Assembly (NCBI GenBank): GCA_946480835.1
Contig: CAMLLC010000008.1
Location: 23,125-87,124 of the forward strand
Origin: Entomomonas sp945283395
Lineage (GTDB): Bacteria; Pseudomonadota; Gammaproteobacteria; Pseudomonadales; Pseudomonadaceae
Direction: 5' to 3'
Length of the DNA: 64,000 bases
The translations under genes and the position numbers were made by a program. Positions 1-9,538 of this stretch are shown piece by piece. Below the pieces are notes generated by a model. The model was not told where the DNA came from. It saw only the letters and a program-made list of their open reading frames with translations, and searched no databases. Positions within the stretch are counted from its first letter, which is position 1, and the number at the start of each line of letters is the position of its first letter.

Positions 1-1
1 T

Positions 2-1966
2 GAGCCTAGCAATGAGATTAGAGCTTACGGCATGGCTATTATTAATGCCATTAAAGAATTATTACCATTAAATCCTCTCTATAGCGAAGAGTTAAAGAAT
101 TATCTAAACAGATTTAGCCCTAATGAACCCTCCCCTTTAACTGATTTTGCTGCCACTCTAACCACAGCTGAGGCTGACGAACTACAAAAAGTATTAGCTA
201 CTATTCCCATACTAAAACGCATGGAAAGAGTTTTACCATTATTAAGGCGTGAAGTGGAAGTAGCTCGTCTACAAAACCAACTGTCTAATGAAGTTAATGA
301 AAAAATTAGCAAAAATCAAAGAGACTTTTTTCTCAAAGAGCAATTAAAAATCATCCAACGAGAATTAGGTATTAGTAAAGATGATAAAAGTGCTGATGTA
401 GATGAATTTAAATCTCGTTTAATTAATAAAATACTTCCTGAACAAGCACAAAAACGCATTGATGAAGAGCTGCATAAACTTTCTTTATTAGAAACAGGTT
501 CACCAGAATATGCTGTTACTCGCAATTACCTAGACTGGGCAACTGCCTTGCCTTGGGGGGTGGTAGGTAAAGATAAATTAGATCTATCTTATGCTCAGAA
601 GGTTTTAGATAAACACCATACAGGGTTAGCTGATGTTAAAGATCGGATCCTTGAATTTTTAGCAGTAGGAACCTTTAAAGGTGAAATTAACGGTTCTATT
701 ATTTTGCTAGTGGGCCCTCCTGGAGTAGGTAAAACTAGTATAGGCAAATCTATTGCCGAGGCATTAGCAAGACCTTTCTATCGTTTTAGTTTAGGTGGCA
801 TGAGAGACGAAGCAGAAATTAAAGGTCATCGTCGTACTTATATAGGAGCACAACCTGGAAAGCTAGTACAGGCATTGAAAGAAGTCGAGGTAATGAATCC
901 CGTTATCATGCTAGATGAAATAGATAAAATGGGACAAAGTTATCAAGGAGATCCAGCTTCAGCATTACTTGAAACCTTAGACCCTGAACAAAATGTTAAC
1001 TTTTTAGATCACTATCTTGATCTAAGGCTTGACCTATCAAAAGTATTATTTGTTTGCACTGCTAACACATTAGACTCCATTCCTGGACCATTACTAGACC
1101 GCATGGAAGTTATCAGGCTAGCAGGTTATATCACTGAAGAAAAGCTAGCTATTGCCAAAAAGCACCTATGGCCAAAACAGCTCGAAAAAGCTGGTGTTAA
1201 TAACAGAAGAATTAGCATTACTGATAGTGCATTGAAAGCTATCATAGAAGGTTATGCCCGTGAATCTGGCGTACGCCAACTGGAAAAACGTCTTGCTAAA
1301 GTGATTCGAAAAAGTGTGGTTACTTTACTGAAAAATCCTGATTTTAACATCAAAATCACCCATAAAGACCTTGAGCCTTTGTTAGGCATGCCAATTTTCC
1401 ATAATGAACAAGTCTTGTCTGGCAAAGGTATCATAACAGGTCTTGCATGGACAAGTATGGGGGGGGCAACTTTACCTATTGAGGCTAGCTGTGTACATAT
1501 CCTTAACAGAGGCTTTAAACTAACTGGTCAATTAGGTGACGTGATGAAGGAATCAGCCGAAATAGCTTACAGCTACATCATCTCTCACCTTAAAGAATTT
1601 AAAGGTAATGCTGAGTTCTTTGACAAAGCTTTTGTACATTTACATGTTCCAGAGGGCGCAACCCCTAAAGATGGACCAAGTGCAGGAGTCTCAATAGCGA
1701 GTGCATTATTATCATTAGCTCGCAATGAGGCCCCTAAGAAAGGAGTGGCTATGACAGGTGAACTTACTTTAACAGGTCAAGTATTGGCCATAGGTGGAGT
1801 AAGAGAAAAAGTTATAGCCGCTAGAAGGCAAAAAATTATGGAATTAATATTACCTGATGCTAATAAAGGTCATTATGAAGAGCTACCTGATTATCTGAAA
1901 AAAGGGTTAACTATTCATTTCGCAAAACACTATAAAGATGTAGCAAAAGTATTATTTCATTCATAA
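2..1966 (+). CDS. Lon-like ATP-dependent protease, 5' end cut by window
   Basis: This is a cytoplasmic AAA+ serine protease of the Lon family that unfolds and degrades proteins. The frame is open from base 2, so the start lies outside the window; against a family length of about 800 residues roughly 145 are missing. Counting the first visible codon as 1, Walker A (GPPGVGKT) starts near residue 238, and the sensor region has DEIDKM and LDRMEVIRL. The catalytic Ser is in DGPSAG near 560 and the partner Lys near 603, the usual 43-residue spacing. The region after the ATPase (GLAWTSMGG, then a LNRGFKLTGQLGDVM stretch) looks more like the second Pseudomonas Lon (PA0779/AsrA, from memory) than E. 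coli Lon. The chagasin-type gene that follows supports that reading. The gene ends in a strong hairpin terminator. Confidence 0.93.
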   Translation, partial: EPSNEIRAYGMAIINAIKELLPLNPLYSEELKNYLNRFSPNEPSPLTDFAATLTTAEADELQKVLATIPILKRMERVLPLLRREVEVARLQNQLSNEVNEKISKNQRDFFLKEQLKIIQRELGISKDDKSADVDEFKSRLINKILPEQAQKRIDEELHKLSLLETGSPEYAVTRNYLDWATALPWGVVGKDKLDLSYAQKVLDKHHTGLADVKDRILEFLAVGTFKGEINGSIILLVGPPGVGKTSIGKSIAEALARPFYRFSLGGMRDEAEIKGHRRTYIGAQPGKLVQALKEVEVMNPVIMLDEIDKMGQSYQGDPASALLETLDPEQNVNFLDHYLDLRLDLSKVLFVCTANTLDSIPGPLLDRMEVIRLAGYITEEKLAIAKKHLWPKQLEKAGVNNRRISITDSALKAIIEGYARESGVRQLEKRLAKVIRKSVVTLLKNPDFNIKITHKDLEPLLGMPIFHNEQVLSGKGIITGLAWTSMGGATLPIEASCVHILNRGFKLTGQLGDVMKESAEIAYSYIISHLKEFKGNAEFFDKAFVHLHVPEGATPKDGPSAGVSIASALLSLARNEAPKKGVAMTGELTLTGQVLAIGGVREKVIAARRQKIMELILPDANKGHYEELPDYLKKGLTIHFAKHYKDVAKVLFHS

Positions 1967-2010
1967 TTTCTTACACTTTTAATCTTTCACCAAAAACTCT
2001 GTTCGTTAAT

Positions 2011-2060
2011 ATAGCATCTATAGATAAATTTTCATTTTATTCTATAGATGCTATTTTTTT
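2011..2060 (+). terminator. Intrinsic terminator of the lon-like gene
   Basis: There is a perfect 14-bp inverted repeat (2011-2024 with 2041-2054) around a 16-base loop, followed directly by a T run (2055-2060). It ends only four bases before the ATG of the next gene, which is unusually tight. Confidence 0.85.
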
Positions 2061-2064
2061 GACA

Positions 2065-2478
2065 ATGAATAAATTATTTACTTTTATACTAACTTCTATC
2101 CTATTAACAGGTTGTACCTCTAACCTCTTAAAACAACCCGTTACGATAACTAATGATAATTATCAAACGCTTTGTACCCCCTTAGTGTTACATAAACAAC
2201 AAAAACTTATTATTACGCTACCCAGTAGTAATATGACAGGTTATAAATGGCAACTTGAAAAAAATGGGGCTCCCTTGTTATTGTTACAAAAAAATAAAAT
2301 ACAACAGGATGAAACACCCGAAAGTAATTTACATCATCAAGAAACGCTTTGGAAATTCAAAGCAATACAAGTAGGTAAAACTACTTTATCTTTCATTTAC
2401 TTATTAGAATGGGATGTCAATATAGCTAATGCACAGAGAGTGCAATGCGAAATAGAAGTCATAGATAGCTATCTTTGA
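2065..2478 (+). CDS. icp: Chagasin-type (I42) cysteine protease inhibitor lipoprotein
   Basis: A predicted lipoprotein that would block papain-like cysteine proteases. It has a short signal peptide ending in the lipobox LTGC, so it should be lipid-anchored at the envelope. SSNMTGYKW matches the NPTTGYxW loop of the chagasin/ICP family, and the late GKTTLSF..LLEWD stretch fits the family's final inhibitory loop; the middle loop is less clear. I chose the ATG at 2065 over a TTG at 2059, which lies inside the terminator T run. No Shine-Dalgarno sequence precedes the start because the terminator occupies that space, so the gene may be leaderless or depend on read-through. Having it next to the Lon-like gene matches the PA0779-PA0778 pair as I recall it. 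Confidence 0.75.
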   Translation: MNKLFTFILTSILLTGCTSNLLKQPVTITNDNYQTLCTPLVLHKQQKLIITLPSSNMTGYKWQLEKNGAPLLLLQKNKIQQDETPESNLHHQETLWKFKAIQVGKTTLSFIYLLEWDVNIANAQRVQCEIEVIDSYL

Positions 2479-2537
2479 TTTTTATTTTGATTCGTGTTAT
2501 AAATAGCTTAAAATATCTTACGAAACGAAATTAATTT

Positions 2538-3311
2538 ATGGCTAATCGAAATAGCTTACAAAGACGTAACTATATTCTTGAGCAACTTTCTTTAGCAGGA
2601 GAAGTATGGGTTGAACAGCTAGCCAAACAACTTAACACATCTGAAGTTACTATCAGAAAAGACCTATCAGCATTAGAGGAAGAAGGCAAACTTTTAAGAC
2701 GTTATGGCGGTGCTGTACCATTACCTCAACATACTAATGCTCAGTTAGTATGCCGCTATAAGCAAGCTATTGCTCAACTTGCAGCGCAATTAGTAAAAGA
2801 TAATAGCAGAATTATCATAGATAGTGGGAACACTACCTCTGCCTTAGCTATGGAACTTAATGCTAAACAAAATTTAGTCATAATGACAAACTCTCTCAAA
2901 GTAGCCAGCCAAGTACTTGACCTTGCCTCTGAACCTACCTTATTAATGACAGGAGGCACCTGGGATGCCATTTCAGAATCATTGCAAGGCAACATAGCTG
3001 AACAAGTTGTAAATAGTTATGATTTTGACCAGCTATTCATAGGTGCTGATGGAATAGATTTAACAAAAGGAACTACCAGTTTTCATGAACTGCTGAGCTT
3101 ATCACAAACAATGGCCAACAATGCAAAACAAGTTATCGTAATGTTAGAGGCTGACAAAATAGGGCGAAAAATACCTAATATTGAATTAACATGGGATAAG
3201 ATAGACATTCTTATTACTGATGATCGCCTCGATAAAACTATTCAACAACAGATTATTCAATGTGGCATACAGGTGTTATCTGCCACTTTATCCCAACCTG
3301 AGGTTAACTAA
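2538..3311 (+). CDS. glmR: DeoR-family transcriptional regulator upstream of glmS
   Basis: A DNA-binding regulator with an N-terminal DeoR helix-turn-helix (about residues 8-58; VEQLAKQLNTSEVTIRKDLS followed by GKLLRRYGGA) and a C-terminal sugar-phosphate sensor domain (IDSGNTT, FIGADGID). It ends one base before the glmS start, so the two are co-transcribed and probably translationally coupled. In Pseudomonas the DeoR-type gene in this position (PA5550) regulates glmS, hence the symbol. The effector, likely an amino-sugar phosphate, is inferred. Confidence 0.85.
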   Translation: MANRNSLQRRNYILEQLSLAGEVWVEQLAKQLNTSEVTIRKDLSALEEEGKLLRRYGGAVPLPQHTNAQLVCRYKQAIAQLAAQLVKDNSRIIIDSGNTTSALAMELNAKQNLVIMTNSLKVASQVLDLASEPTLLMTGGTWDAISESLQGNIAEQVVNSYDFDQLFIGADGIDLTKGTTSFHELLSLSQTMANNAKQVIVMLEADKIGRKIPNIELTWDKIDILITDDRLDKTIQQQIIQCGIQVLSATLSQPEVN

Positions 3312-3312
3312 C

Positions 3313-5166
3313 ATGTGTGGAATTGTTGGCGCTATTGCTGAACGTAATGTTACAGCTATTTTAATAGAAGGTTTAAAAAGGCTTGAATACCGTGGTTATG
3401 ATAGTGCTGGCTTAGCCATTATTGATAAACATAGTAAATTGCAACGTATCCGTCGAACAGGCAAAGTTTCCCAATTAGTAGATGCGGTACAACAAGATGA
3501 AGAATTCATGGGTAAATTAGGTATTGCCCATACCCGTTGGGCTACCCATGGAGCACCCACTGAACAAAATGCCCATCCACATATTTCTCACAACCAAGTA
3601 GCAGTAGTACATAATGGGATCATCGAGAACTATGAGTTATTAAGAGAACAACTGATGGGGTTAGGATATGAATTCACTTCACAAACGGATACGGAAGTAA
3701 TAGCTCATCTACTGCATCACAAACTTACCGAATTAGGTGATTTAACAGCAGCACTCAAAGCGACGGTTAAAGAATTAATAGGAGCTTTTGGACTTGCCGC
3801 TATTTGTATACAACAACCTGATCGTATTGTTGCAGCTCGTAGTGGTAGCCCTCTCGTAATAGGATTAGGGATAGGTGAAAATTTCTTAGCTTCTGATCAA
3901 CTTGCGCTAAGACAAGTAACTGATCGCTTTATTTATCTAGAAGAAGGTGATATTGCTGAAATTACCCGACAATCCATAAAAATCTGGAATCAACAGGGAC
4001 AAGAAGTTAGTCGAGAGATCACAAAAGTTCAGGAAAGTGCTGAAGCTTCTGATAAAGGCGAATATCGACACTTTATGTTAAAAGAGATTTACGAACAGCC
4101 TCAAGTTATTCAAGCTACTTTAGAGGGGCATATTAGCGATCAACAAGTTAATATCAATAGCTTTGGTCCACAGGCAGAACAACTTTTTAGTCAAGTTAAA
4201 AATATTCAGATTGTAGCCTGTGGAACTAGTTATCATGCAGGTTTGGTCGCTCGTTATTGGCTAGAGGCATTAACCAATATCCCTTGTCAAGTAGAGGTGG
4301 CTAGTGAATTTCGTTATCGTAAAGTGGCTGTCCAACCTGATACATTATTTATTACTATATCCCAATCAGGTGAAACTGCAGACACTTTAGCGGCATTACG
4401 TAATGCTTTCTCACAAACTTATCCAACTGGTAATTATCTAGATAGTCTCACTATATGCAATAACCCTACTAGCTCTCTCGTCAGAGAATCAGGATGTACC
4501 TTGTTAACAAAAGCAGGGCCTGAAATTGGAGTAGCCTCAACCAAAGCCTTTACTACTCAACTAACAGCGTTACTATTGCTTACATTAGCTATAGGCCAAG
4601 CACGAAAAACTATTAACCCTGAGTTAGCTACTATATTAGTTAAAGAACTACGCCGCTTGCCTAGTCGTATCGATGAAGCACTTGCTATTAATAAAACTAT
4701 TGAAAAAATTGCAGAGCTTTTTACAGAAAGAAATCATGCGTTATTTTTAGGTAGAGGGGCAGAATATCCAGTGGCTATGGAAGGGGCATTAAAACTTAAA
4801 GAAATTTCTTATATTCATGCTGAAGCCTATCCTGCGGGCGAACTTAAACATGGCCCATTAGCCTTAGTAGATGCTGATATGCCAGTTATCACAGTAGCGC
4901 CTAACGATGAGTTAGTAGAAAAACTCAAAGCTAATTTACAAGAAGTTAGAGCAAGAGGAGGCGAGCTTTTCATTTTTGCTGATGAAACTGCTGATATAAA
5001 AGAAGACCCATTCACCCATGTGGTTAATATGCCACACATTCATGATGTCTTATCGCCTATTCTTTATACTGTACCGTTACAACTGCTATCTTATTATGTG
5101 GCCATTTTAAAGGGAACAGATGTAGATCAACCCCGTAATCTGGCTAAAAGCGTTACGGTAGAATAA
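3313..5166 (+). CDS. glmS: Glutamine--fructose-6-phosphate aminotransferase (isomerizing)
   Basis: Makes glucosamine-6-phosphate from fructose-6-phosphate and glutamine, the first step to UDP-GlcNAc for peptidoglycan and LPS. The start is fixed by MCGIVGA: the Cys after Met is the N-terminal nucleophile, so the 31 extra in-frame codons upstream (from 3220) that overlap glmR cannot be part of the enzyme. A GAGG lies nine bases upstream. The glutaminase domain covers about residues 2-220 and two SIS sugar-isomerase domains follow (SQSGETADTL in the first; GRGAEYPVAMEGALKLKEIS in the second). It ends in LAKSVTVE, the usual C-terminus. Length is 617 residues, normal for the family. Confidence 0.98.
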   Translation: MCGIVGAIAERNVTAILIEGLKRLEYRGYDSAGLAIIDKHSKLQRIRRTGKVSQLVDAVQQDEEFMGKLGIAHTRWATHGAPTEQNAHPHISHNQVAVVHNGIIENYELLREQLMGLGYEFTSQTDTEVIAHLLHHKLTELGDLTAALKATVKELIGAFGLAAICIQQPDRIVAARSGSPLVIGLGIGENFLASDQLALRQVTDRFIYLEEGDIAEITRQSIKIWNQQGQEVSREITKVQESAEASDKGEYRHFMLKEIYEQPQVIQATLEGHISDQQVNINSFGPQAEQLFSQVKNIQIVACGTSYHAGLVARYWLEALTNIPCQVEVASEFRYRKVAVQPDTLFITISQSGETADTLAALRNAFSQTYPTGNYLDSLTICNNPTSSLVRESGCTLLTKAGPEIGVASTKAFTTQLTALLLLTLAIGQARKTINPELATILVKELRRLPSRIDEALAINKTIEKIAELFTERNHALFLGRGAEYPVAMEGALKLKEISYIHAEAYPAGELKHGPLALVDADMPVITVAPNDELVEKLKANLQEVRARGGELFIFADETADIKEDPFTHVVNMPHIHDVLSPILYTVPLQLLSYYVAILKGTDVDQPRNLAKSVTVE

Positions 5167-5173
5167 TAAAAAG

Positions 5174-5196
5174 GGATTAGCGCATGCTAATCCTTA
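5174..5196 (+). terminator. Hairpin terminator after glmS
   Basis: An 8-bp perfect stem, GGATTAGC (5174-5181) with GCTAATCC (5186-5193), around a GCAT tetraloop eight bases after the glmS stop. The T tract that follows is short and interrupted. Confidence 0.6.
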
Positions 5197-5213
5197 TTTA
5201 CTTATTGATAACG

Positions 5214-5650
5214 CTAACACTTATAAATGTGATTTACTTTAACTGTGTTATTTTCTACTTTATTACCATATTGACTTTGGTAATTGGCTGCAATACTGTC
5301 GTTAGCAGTTAAATTAACTTCCACGGTTAAATTTCATATAAGTATTAACTTTTTTATTACGGTTATTCATTTTTTCAAATCTGTTATTTTTAAGCCAATA
5401 TCCCAATAGAATTAAACAATTCATCACTAGTTAATAGCATTATTAGTGATAAGAGTTAATTTATTATCATTATTACCTTGGATATTTAAAACAACACTAT
5501 CAGTTACTTCTGCTTTGAAGGAGCATTAATTAAGAGAAATATAGAAGTAGCTTCATCTACTAATAAATCATGACTTGATATCTCTCTATTAATTGTCTGG
5601 TATAGCAATAACATGCTTATAGCTAATATTTTTATTCTTTAATAATTCAT
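5214..5650 (-). pseudogene. Decayed autotransporter/outer-membrane protein gene
   Basis: No intact frame covers this stretch, but the minus strand holds protein-like pieces. Near 5650 an ATG behind an AGGT is followed by a stop and then a hydrophobic signal-like segment (ILAISMLLLYQ). In the middle there is a beta-helix-like piece (AEVTDSVVLNIQGNNDN). Around 5320-5214 lies LTANDSIAANYQSQYGNKVE ending in VKVNHIYK, which resembles the last beta-hairpin of an autotransporter barrel. The pieces lie in different frames and carry several stops. About 200 bases on the cysA side (5651-5851) show nothing I recognise. The family call is inference from short fragments. Confidence 0.5.
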
Positions 5651-5851
5651 GCTAGTTTACCTATAAATAGCTTAAAAATTCACTCCTACAAGTCGGTCTT
5701 TATAATTATTTTGCTTTACTTTCATCTCTTACCTCATTAGAACATACGTTTGAATGCTAGACATTGCATTCTTAACTATTAAGTAGCTCTAAATGTTAGT
5801 TTTATTTAAGTGAATAGTTCAACTATTATTAAGCTCAGTTTTCTGCATTTT

Positions 5852-6820
5852 TTAATTTATATTAGGCTTAAAGTATATTTTGTGCCCTTTTTGTAAGCCT
5901 GCTAGGCTAATATTATCTTTAGTCAATTCTATTTCTAAAAAATCTTGTTGCTTAACGGGCTTAATGGTAATCCTGCTAATAGCCCCTAAAGGTCTTATAT
6001 CAAGAACTTCGGCTTCAAAGTAACCTTGCGCTGGTTGTATAGATACCAAAACCTCATGGGGCCTAAATAATATTTCTTCATTCTCCATTATAAAGCTATT
6101 AGAATCACCTAAAAAATGATAAACAAAATCATTAGCGGGATGATCATATAGATCCTGTGGTGAACCGACTTGCTCTATAATACCTTTATTCATCACGACA
6201 ATACGATCAGCAACCTCCATCGCTTCTTCTTGATCATGGGTGACAAAAACACTCGTTAAATGAATCTCATCATGTAAACGTGCTAACCAACGGCGTAATT
6301 CTTTTCTAACTTTAGCATCCAATGCACCAAAGGGTTCGTCCAATAATAGTACTTTAGGTTCAACTGCTAACGCCCGAGCCAGGGCAATGCGTTGCCGTTG
6401 CCCCCCCGACAACTGATCGGGATATCTATCACCTAACCAATCAAGTTGTACCATTTGCAATAAATATTGTACTTTTTCTTTAATAATTTGCTCAGTTGGG
6501 CGTTGACTACGAGGCTTCATTCTTAAACCAAATGCCACATTATCAAATACAGTCATATGGCGAAATAATGCATAATGTTGAAAAACAAATCCTACATGCC
6601 GGTCTCTCACATCATGTCCACTAACATCTTCACCATGAAAAATAATATTACCAGTATCAGGCTTTTCTAACCCCGCTATAATTCTTAATAAACTGGTTTT
6701 ACCACAACCAGAAGGGCCTAATAAGGCAACTAATTCACCACTATTAATCTCTAAATTAATATTGTTCAATGCTCTAAAATGGCCAAAATTTTTAGTCACA
6801 TTTTGTACAGTAATACTCAT
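5852..6820 (-). CDS. cysA: Sulfate/thiosulfate ABC transporter ATPase CysA
   Basis: ATP-binding subunit that drives sulfate and thiosulfate import. Walker A GPSGCGKT lies at residues 35-42, the ABC signature is LSGGQRQRIALARAL, Walker B is VLLLDEPFGALD, and the H-loop is SVFVTHDQEEAM. The C-terminal tail carries the accessory domain (FRPHEV, then ILDIRPLG-like sequence) typical of CysA. At 322 residues it is slightly short. Its start overlaps the cysW stop by one base (TAATG). It is last in the order sbp-cysT-cysW-cysA; CysB-dependent sulfur control is expected from family knowledge, but I cannot read a CysB site here. Confidence 0.95.
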   Translation of the reverse strand: MSITVQNVTKNFGHFRALNNINLEINSGELVALLGPSGCGKTSLLRIIAGLEKPDTGNIIFHGEDVSGHDVRDRHVGFVFQHYALFRHMTVFDNVAFGLRMKPRSQRPTEQIIKEKVQYLLQMVQLDWLGDRYPDQLSGGQRQRIALARALAVEPKVLLLDEPFGALDAKVRKELRRWLARLHDEIHLTSVFVTHDQEEAMEVADRIVVMNKGIIEQVGSPQDLYDHPANDFVYHFLGDSNSFIMENEEILFRPHEVLVSIQPAQGYFEAEVLDIRPLGAISRITIKPVKQQDFLEIELTKDNISLAGLQKGHKIYFKPNIN

Positions 6821-7674
6821 TAGATAATTTCCTCACGGCTCTGGCGTACACTATTAATATGAGACTCACTCCATTGGCGAAGTAATAATACTACTAACGC
6901 CATTATTAATAATAAAATTGCCACACTAAAAGCAGCCACTATATTATATTCGTTATAAAGAATTTCTATATGCAATGGTAAGGTGTTGGTAGAGCCTCTG
7001 ATATGACCAGAAACTACTGATACTGCACCAAATTCACCCATTGCTCTAGCTGTGCAAAGTACCACACCATAAAGTAATGCCCATTTAATGTTAGGTAAGG
7101 TAATATGCCAAAAAATCTGTAGCCCATTAGCACCTAATAGCCTCGCTGCTTCCTCCTCTTGACTGCCTTGCTCTTGCATTAATGGAATAAGCGATCTTGC
7201 CACAAAAGGAAAGGTAACAAATATAGTAGCTAACACAATGCCTGGCACCGCATAAACAATTTGAATATCATGCTGAGTAAAGAATTCTGCAAAATAACTT
7301 TGCGCACCAAATAACAACACATAGATTAGTCCAGCAACTACTGGCGAAATGGAAAAAGGTAAATCAATCAGTGTGATTAAAATACTTTTGCCCCAAAATT
7401 CATATTTGGTCACGCACCAAGCAGCCGCTATGCCAAAAATAATGTTAAGCGGAACTGAAATAGCCGTTGCTATTAAGGTCAATTTAAAAGCAGAGATGGC
7501 ATCTGGTTCACTAACAGCAGCCCAAAATTCCTCAATGCCTTTAGCAAATCCTTGAGAAACTACTACCCATAAAGGTAATAATAAAACTAATATAAAAACT
7601 AACCAGGCTAAAATGATTAACCCAAAAGCCAACCATGAAAATTTACCTGACTGATTTACTTTAATCATAGTCAT
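6820..7674 (-). CDS. cysW: Sulfate ABC transporter permease CysW
   Basis: Inner-membrane permease of the sulfate importer. It has about six membrane segments and the coupling motif EEEAARLLGANGLQIFWHITLP (EAA loop), then ARAMGEFGAVSVVSG and a LPLHIEILYNEYN stretch typical of CysW. Its ATG overlaps the cysT stop by four bases (ATGA), so the two permeases are translationally coupled. Confidence 0.95.
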   Translation of the reverse strand: MTMIKVNQSGKFSWLAFGLIILAWLVFILVLLLPLWVVVSQGFAKGIEEFWAAVSEPDAISAFKLTLIATAISVPLNIIFGIAAAWCVTKYEFWGKSILITLIDLPFSISPVVAGLIYVLLFGAQSYFAEFFTQHDIQIVYAVPGIVLATIFVTFPFVARSLIPLMQEQGSQEEEAARLLGANGLQIFWHITLPNIKWALLYGVVLCTARAMGEFGAVSVVSGHIRGSTNTLPLHIEILYNEYNIVAAFSVAILLLIMALVVLLLRQWSESHINSVRQSREEII

Positions 7675-8525
7675 TTCCTAACAGCATTGGAGCGTTTTAG
7701 AAATATATTTAAAATGTAGGTAGGTTTTAAATATCGTTGCATAAGATTAATAATGAAAAGCATTAGAAATGAAATGACTAACATCATAACTCCAATGGCT
7801 GTAGCACCTACATAATCAAACTGATCCAGTTTAGACATAATAACTAATGGTAGTATTTCAGTTTTAAAAGGAATATTGGCAGAAATAAAGACTACCGAGC
7901 CATATTCACCTATGCCTCTTGCTAGCGCTAACGAAAAACCTGTCATCCAAGCAGGAAAAAGCGCAGGGAAAAGCACAAAAATAAAGGTCTGTAATCTATT
8001 TGCCCCTAAACTACGAGCAGCTTCTTCTACTTCGCGCGGAATATCCTTAATTACCGGCTGTAAAGTACGGACGGCAAAAGGCAAAGTAACAAATACTAAG
8101 GCTAAAGTGATGCCTAAAGGGGTATAGGCTACTTTAAAAGGTAATAATGATCCTATTAATCCATTAGGTGCATATAAGGTTGTAAGAGCAATACCTGCAA
8201 CCGCAGTAGGAAGAGCAAAAGGTAAATCAATCATAGCATCTATTATCTTTCGTCCTGGGAAAGTATAACGTATCAAAACCCAAGCTAATAGGCCACCCAT
8301 TATGGCTACTATAAAGGCAGCTAACAAAGAGGTATAAAGTGATAACTTTAATGCTGACTGGAGCTGCCTACTAGTTAGAATAGACCATAATTGATCCATA
8401 GTAATCTGGCTGGCGTAACATAACATACCCGCTAAAGGGATCAGCACAATAAGTGAAAGCCACATTAATGTATAACCTAATGTGAGGCCAAATCCTGGAA
8501 TAACTGATGATTTATGAAAAGCCAT
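7671..8525 (-). CDS. cysT: Sulfate ABC transporter permease CysT/CysU
   Basis: Partner permease of CysW. It has six predicted membrane segments; the DLPFALPTAVAGIALTTLYA segment and the EAA loop EEAARSLGANRLQTF are characteristic, followed by RGIGEYGSVVFISAN. The start overlaps the stop of the binding-protein gene by one base (TAATG), and the stop overlaps cysW. It is 284 residues, like its homologues. Confidence 0.95.
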   Translation of the reverse strand: MAFHKSSVIPGFGLTLGYTLMWLSLIVLIPLAGMLCYASQITMDQLWSILTSRQLQSALKLSLYTSLLAAFIVAIMGGLLAWVLIRYTFPGRKIIDAMIDLPFALPTAVAGIALTTLYAPNGLIGSLLPFKVAYTPLGITLALVFVTLPFAVRTLQPVIKDIPREVEEAARSLGANRLQTFIFVLFPALFPAWMTGFSLALARGIGEYGSVVFISANIPFKTEILPLVIMSKLDQFDYVGATAIGVMMLVISFLMLFIINLMQRYLKPTYILNIFLKRSNAVRK

Positions 8526-9538
8526 TAGTTTATTGCTACCTTATTTATTTCATTATATATTTGGTCAAATATAGCATTATCGATGAAAAATTTAGCTTGT
8601 GCTGCTTGCCAACCTCCAAATTCTTTATCTATAGTAACTAATGTTAACGTAGGAAATTGTGTTTTAAACTCTTCAGCAATTTTAGCGTTACGAGGTCTGT
8701 AATAACTTTTTGCAATGATTCGTTGCCCTTCTTCACTATAAAGGTATGTTAAATAAGCAGTAGCTTGTTTTCTAGTATGTTTTTTTTCAACATTAGCATC
8801 TACTACGGCAACAGCAGGTTCTGTTAACATAGACAAAGAAGGTGTAATTATTTCTAATTGCTCGCCACCTTGCTCGGTTAGGGATAAATAAGCTTCATTT
8901 TCCCACGCAATAAGTACATCACCCAGTCCGCGCTGTACAAAACTCACAGTAGCTGCTCTTGCTCCTGCATCTAACACAGGAGTATGAGCATAAATTTTCT
9001 TAACAAACTCACGCGCTTGGTCTTCACTTCCATATTTATGTTTAGCATAGGCCCATGCCGCTAAAAAATTCCAACGCGCCCCCCCTGATGTTTTTGGATT
9101 AGGGGTTATAATCTCAATGCCTTCTTTTACTAGATCATCCCAATCTTTAATTCCCTTAGGATTTCCTTTACGCACTAAGAAAACGATAGTTGAAGTATAA
9201 GGCGTACTATTATCTGGCAACCTAGTTTGCCAATCTTTACTAATAAGCGGTTGGCGTAAATTGATAGCATCTACATCACCTGCTAGGGCTAAAGTAACTA
9301 CATCTGCACGCAAACCATCTATTACCGCTCTTGCTTGTTTGCCGGAACCTCCATGTGAACTTTTAATAGTTATTTTTTCGCCTGTAGCTGCTTGCCAATA
9401 TTTTATAAATGCTGCGTTATATGCTTGATAAAGTTCACGGGTTGGATCATAAGAGACATTCAATAACTCTACGGCTATCGCTTGGCTTGCCAATAGCCAG
9501 CATAGCACAATAGCGAAAGTTGTTTGCAAAAAAGACAT
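8525..9538 (-). CDS. sbp: Periplasmic sulfate-binding protein
   Basis: Captures sulfate (or thiosulfate) in the periplasm and delivers it to CysTW. I place the start at 9538 (MSFLQTTF), which has a GGAG seven bases upstream and gives a clean signal peptide ending in SQAIA; an in-frame start at 9589 would spoil it. Family motifs are LLNVSYDPTRELY, SHGGSGKQARAV, VFLVRKGNPK and NPKTSGGARWNFLAAW. It is first in the operon. The 237 bases to the divergent gene at 9776 presumably hold both promoters. Sbp and CysP are hard to tell apart by eye. Confidence 0.93.
   Translation of the reverse strand: MSFLQTTFAIVLCWLLASQAIAVELLNVSYDPTRELYQAYNAAFIKYWQAATGEKITIKSSHGGSGKQARAVIDGLRADVVTLALAGDVDAINLRQPLISKDWQTRLPDNSTPYTSTIVFLVRKGNPKGIKDWDDLVKEGIEIITPNPKTSGGARWNFLAAWAYAKHKYGSEDQAREFVKKIYAHTPVLDAGARAATVSFVQRGLGDVLIAWENEAYLSLTEQGGEQLEIITPSLSMLTEPAVAVVDANVEKKHTRKQATAYLTYLYSEEGQRIIAKSYYRPRNAKIAEEFKTQFPTLTLVTIDKEFGGWQAAQAKFFIDNAIFDQIYNEINKVAIN

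Noticed and set aside
2059..2064. TTG start for icp
   Set aside because: It lies inside the terminator T run; the ATG at 2065 gives a normal signal peptide.
3220..3312. In-frame upstream extension of glmS
   Set aside because: It overlaps glmR, and GlmS needs Cys directly after the initiator Met as its nucleophile.
7876..8127. Antisense frame of 83 codons inside cysT
   Set aside because: Shadow of a conserved permease gene; composition is not protein-like.
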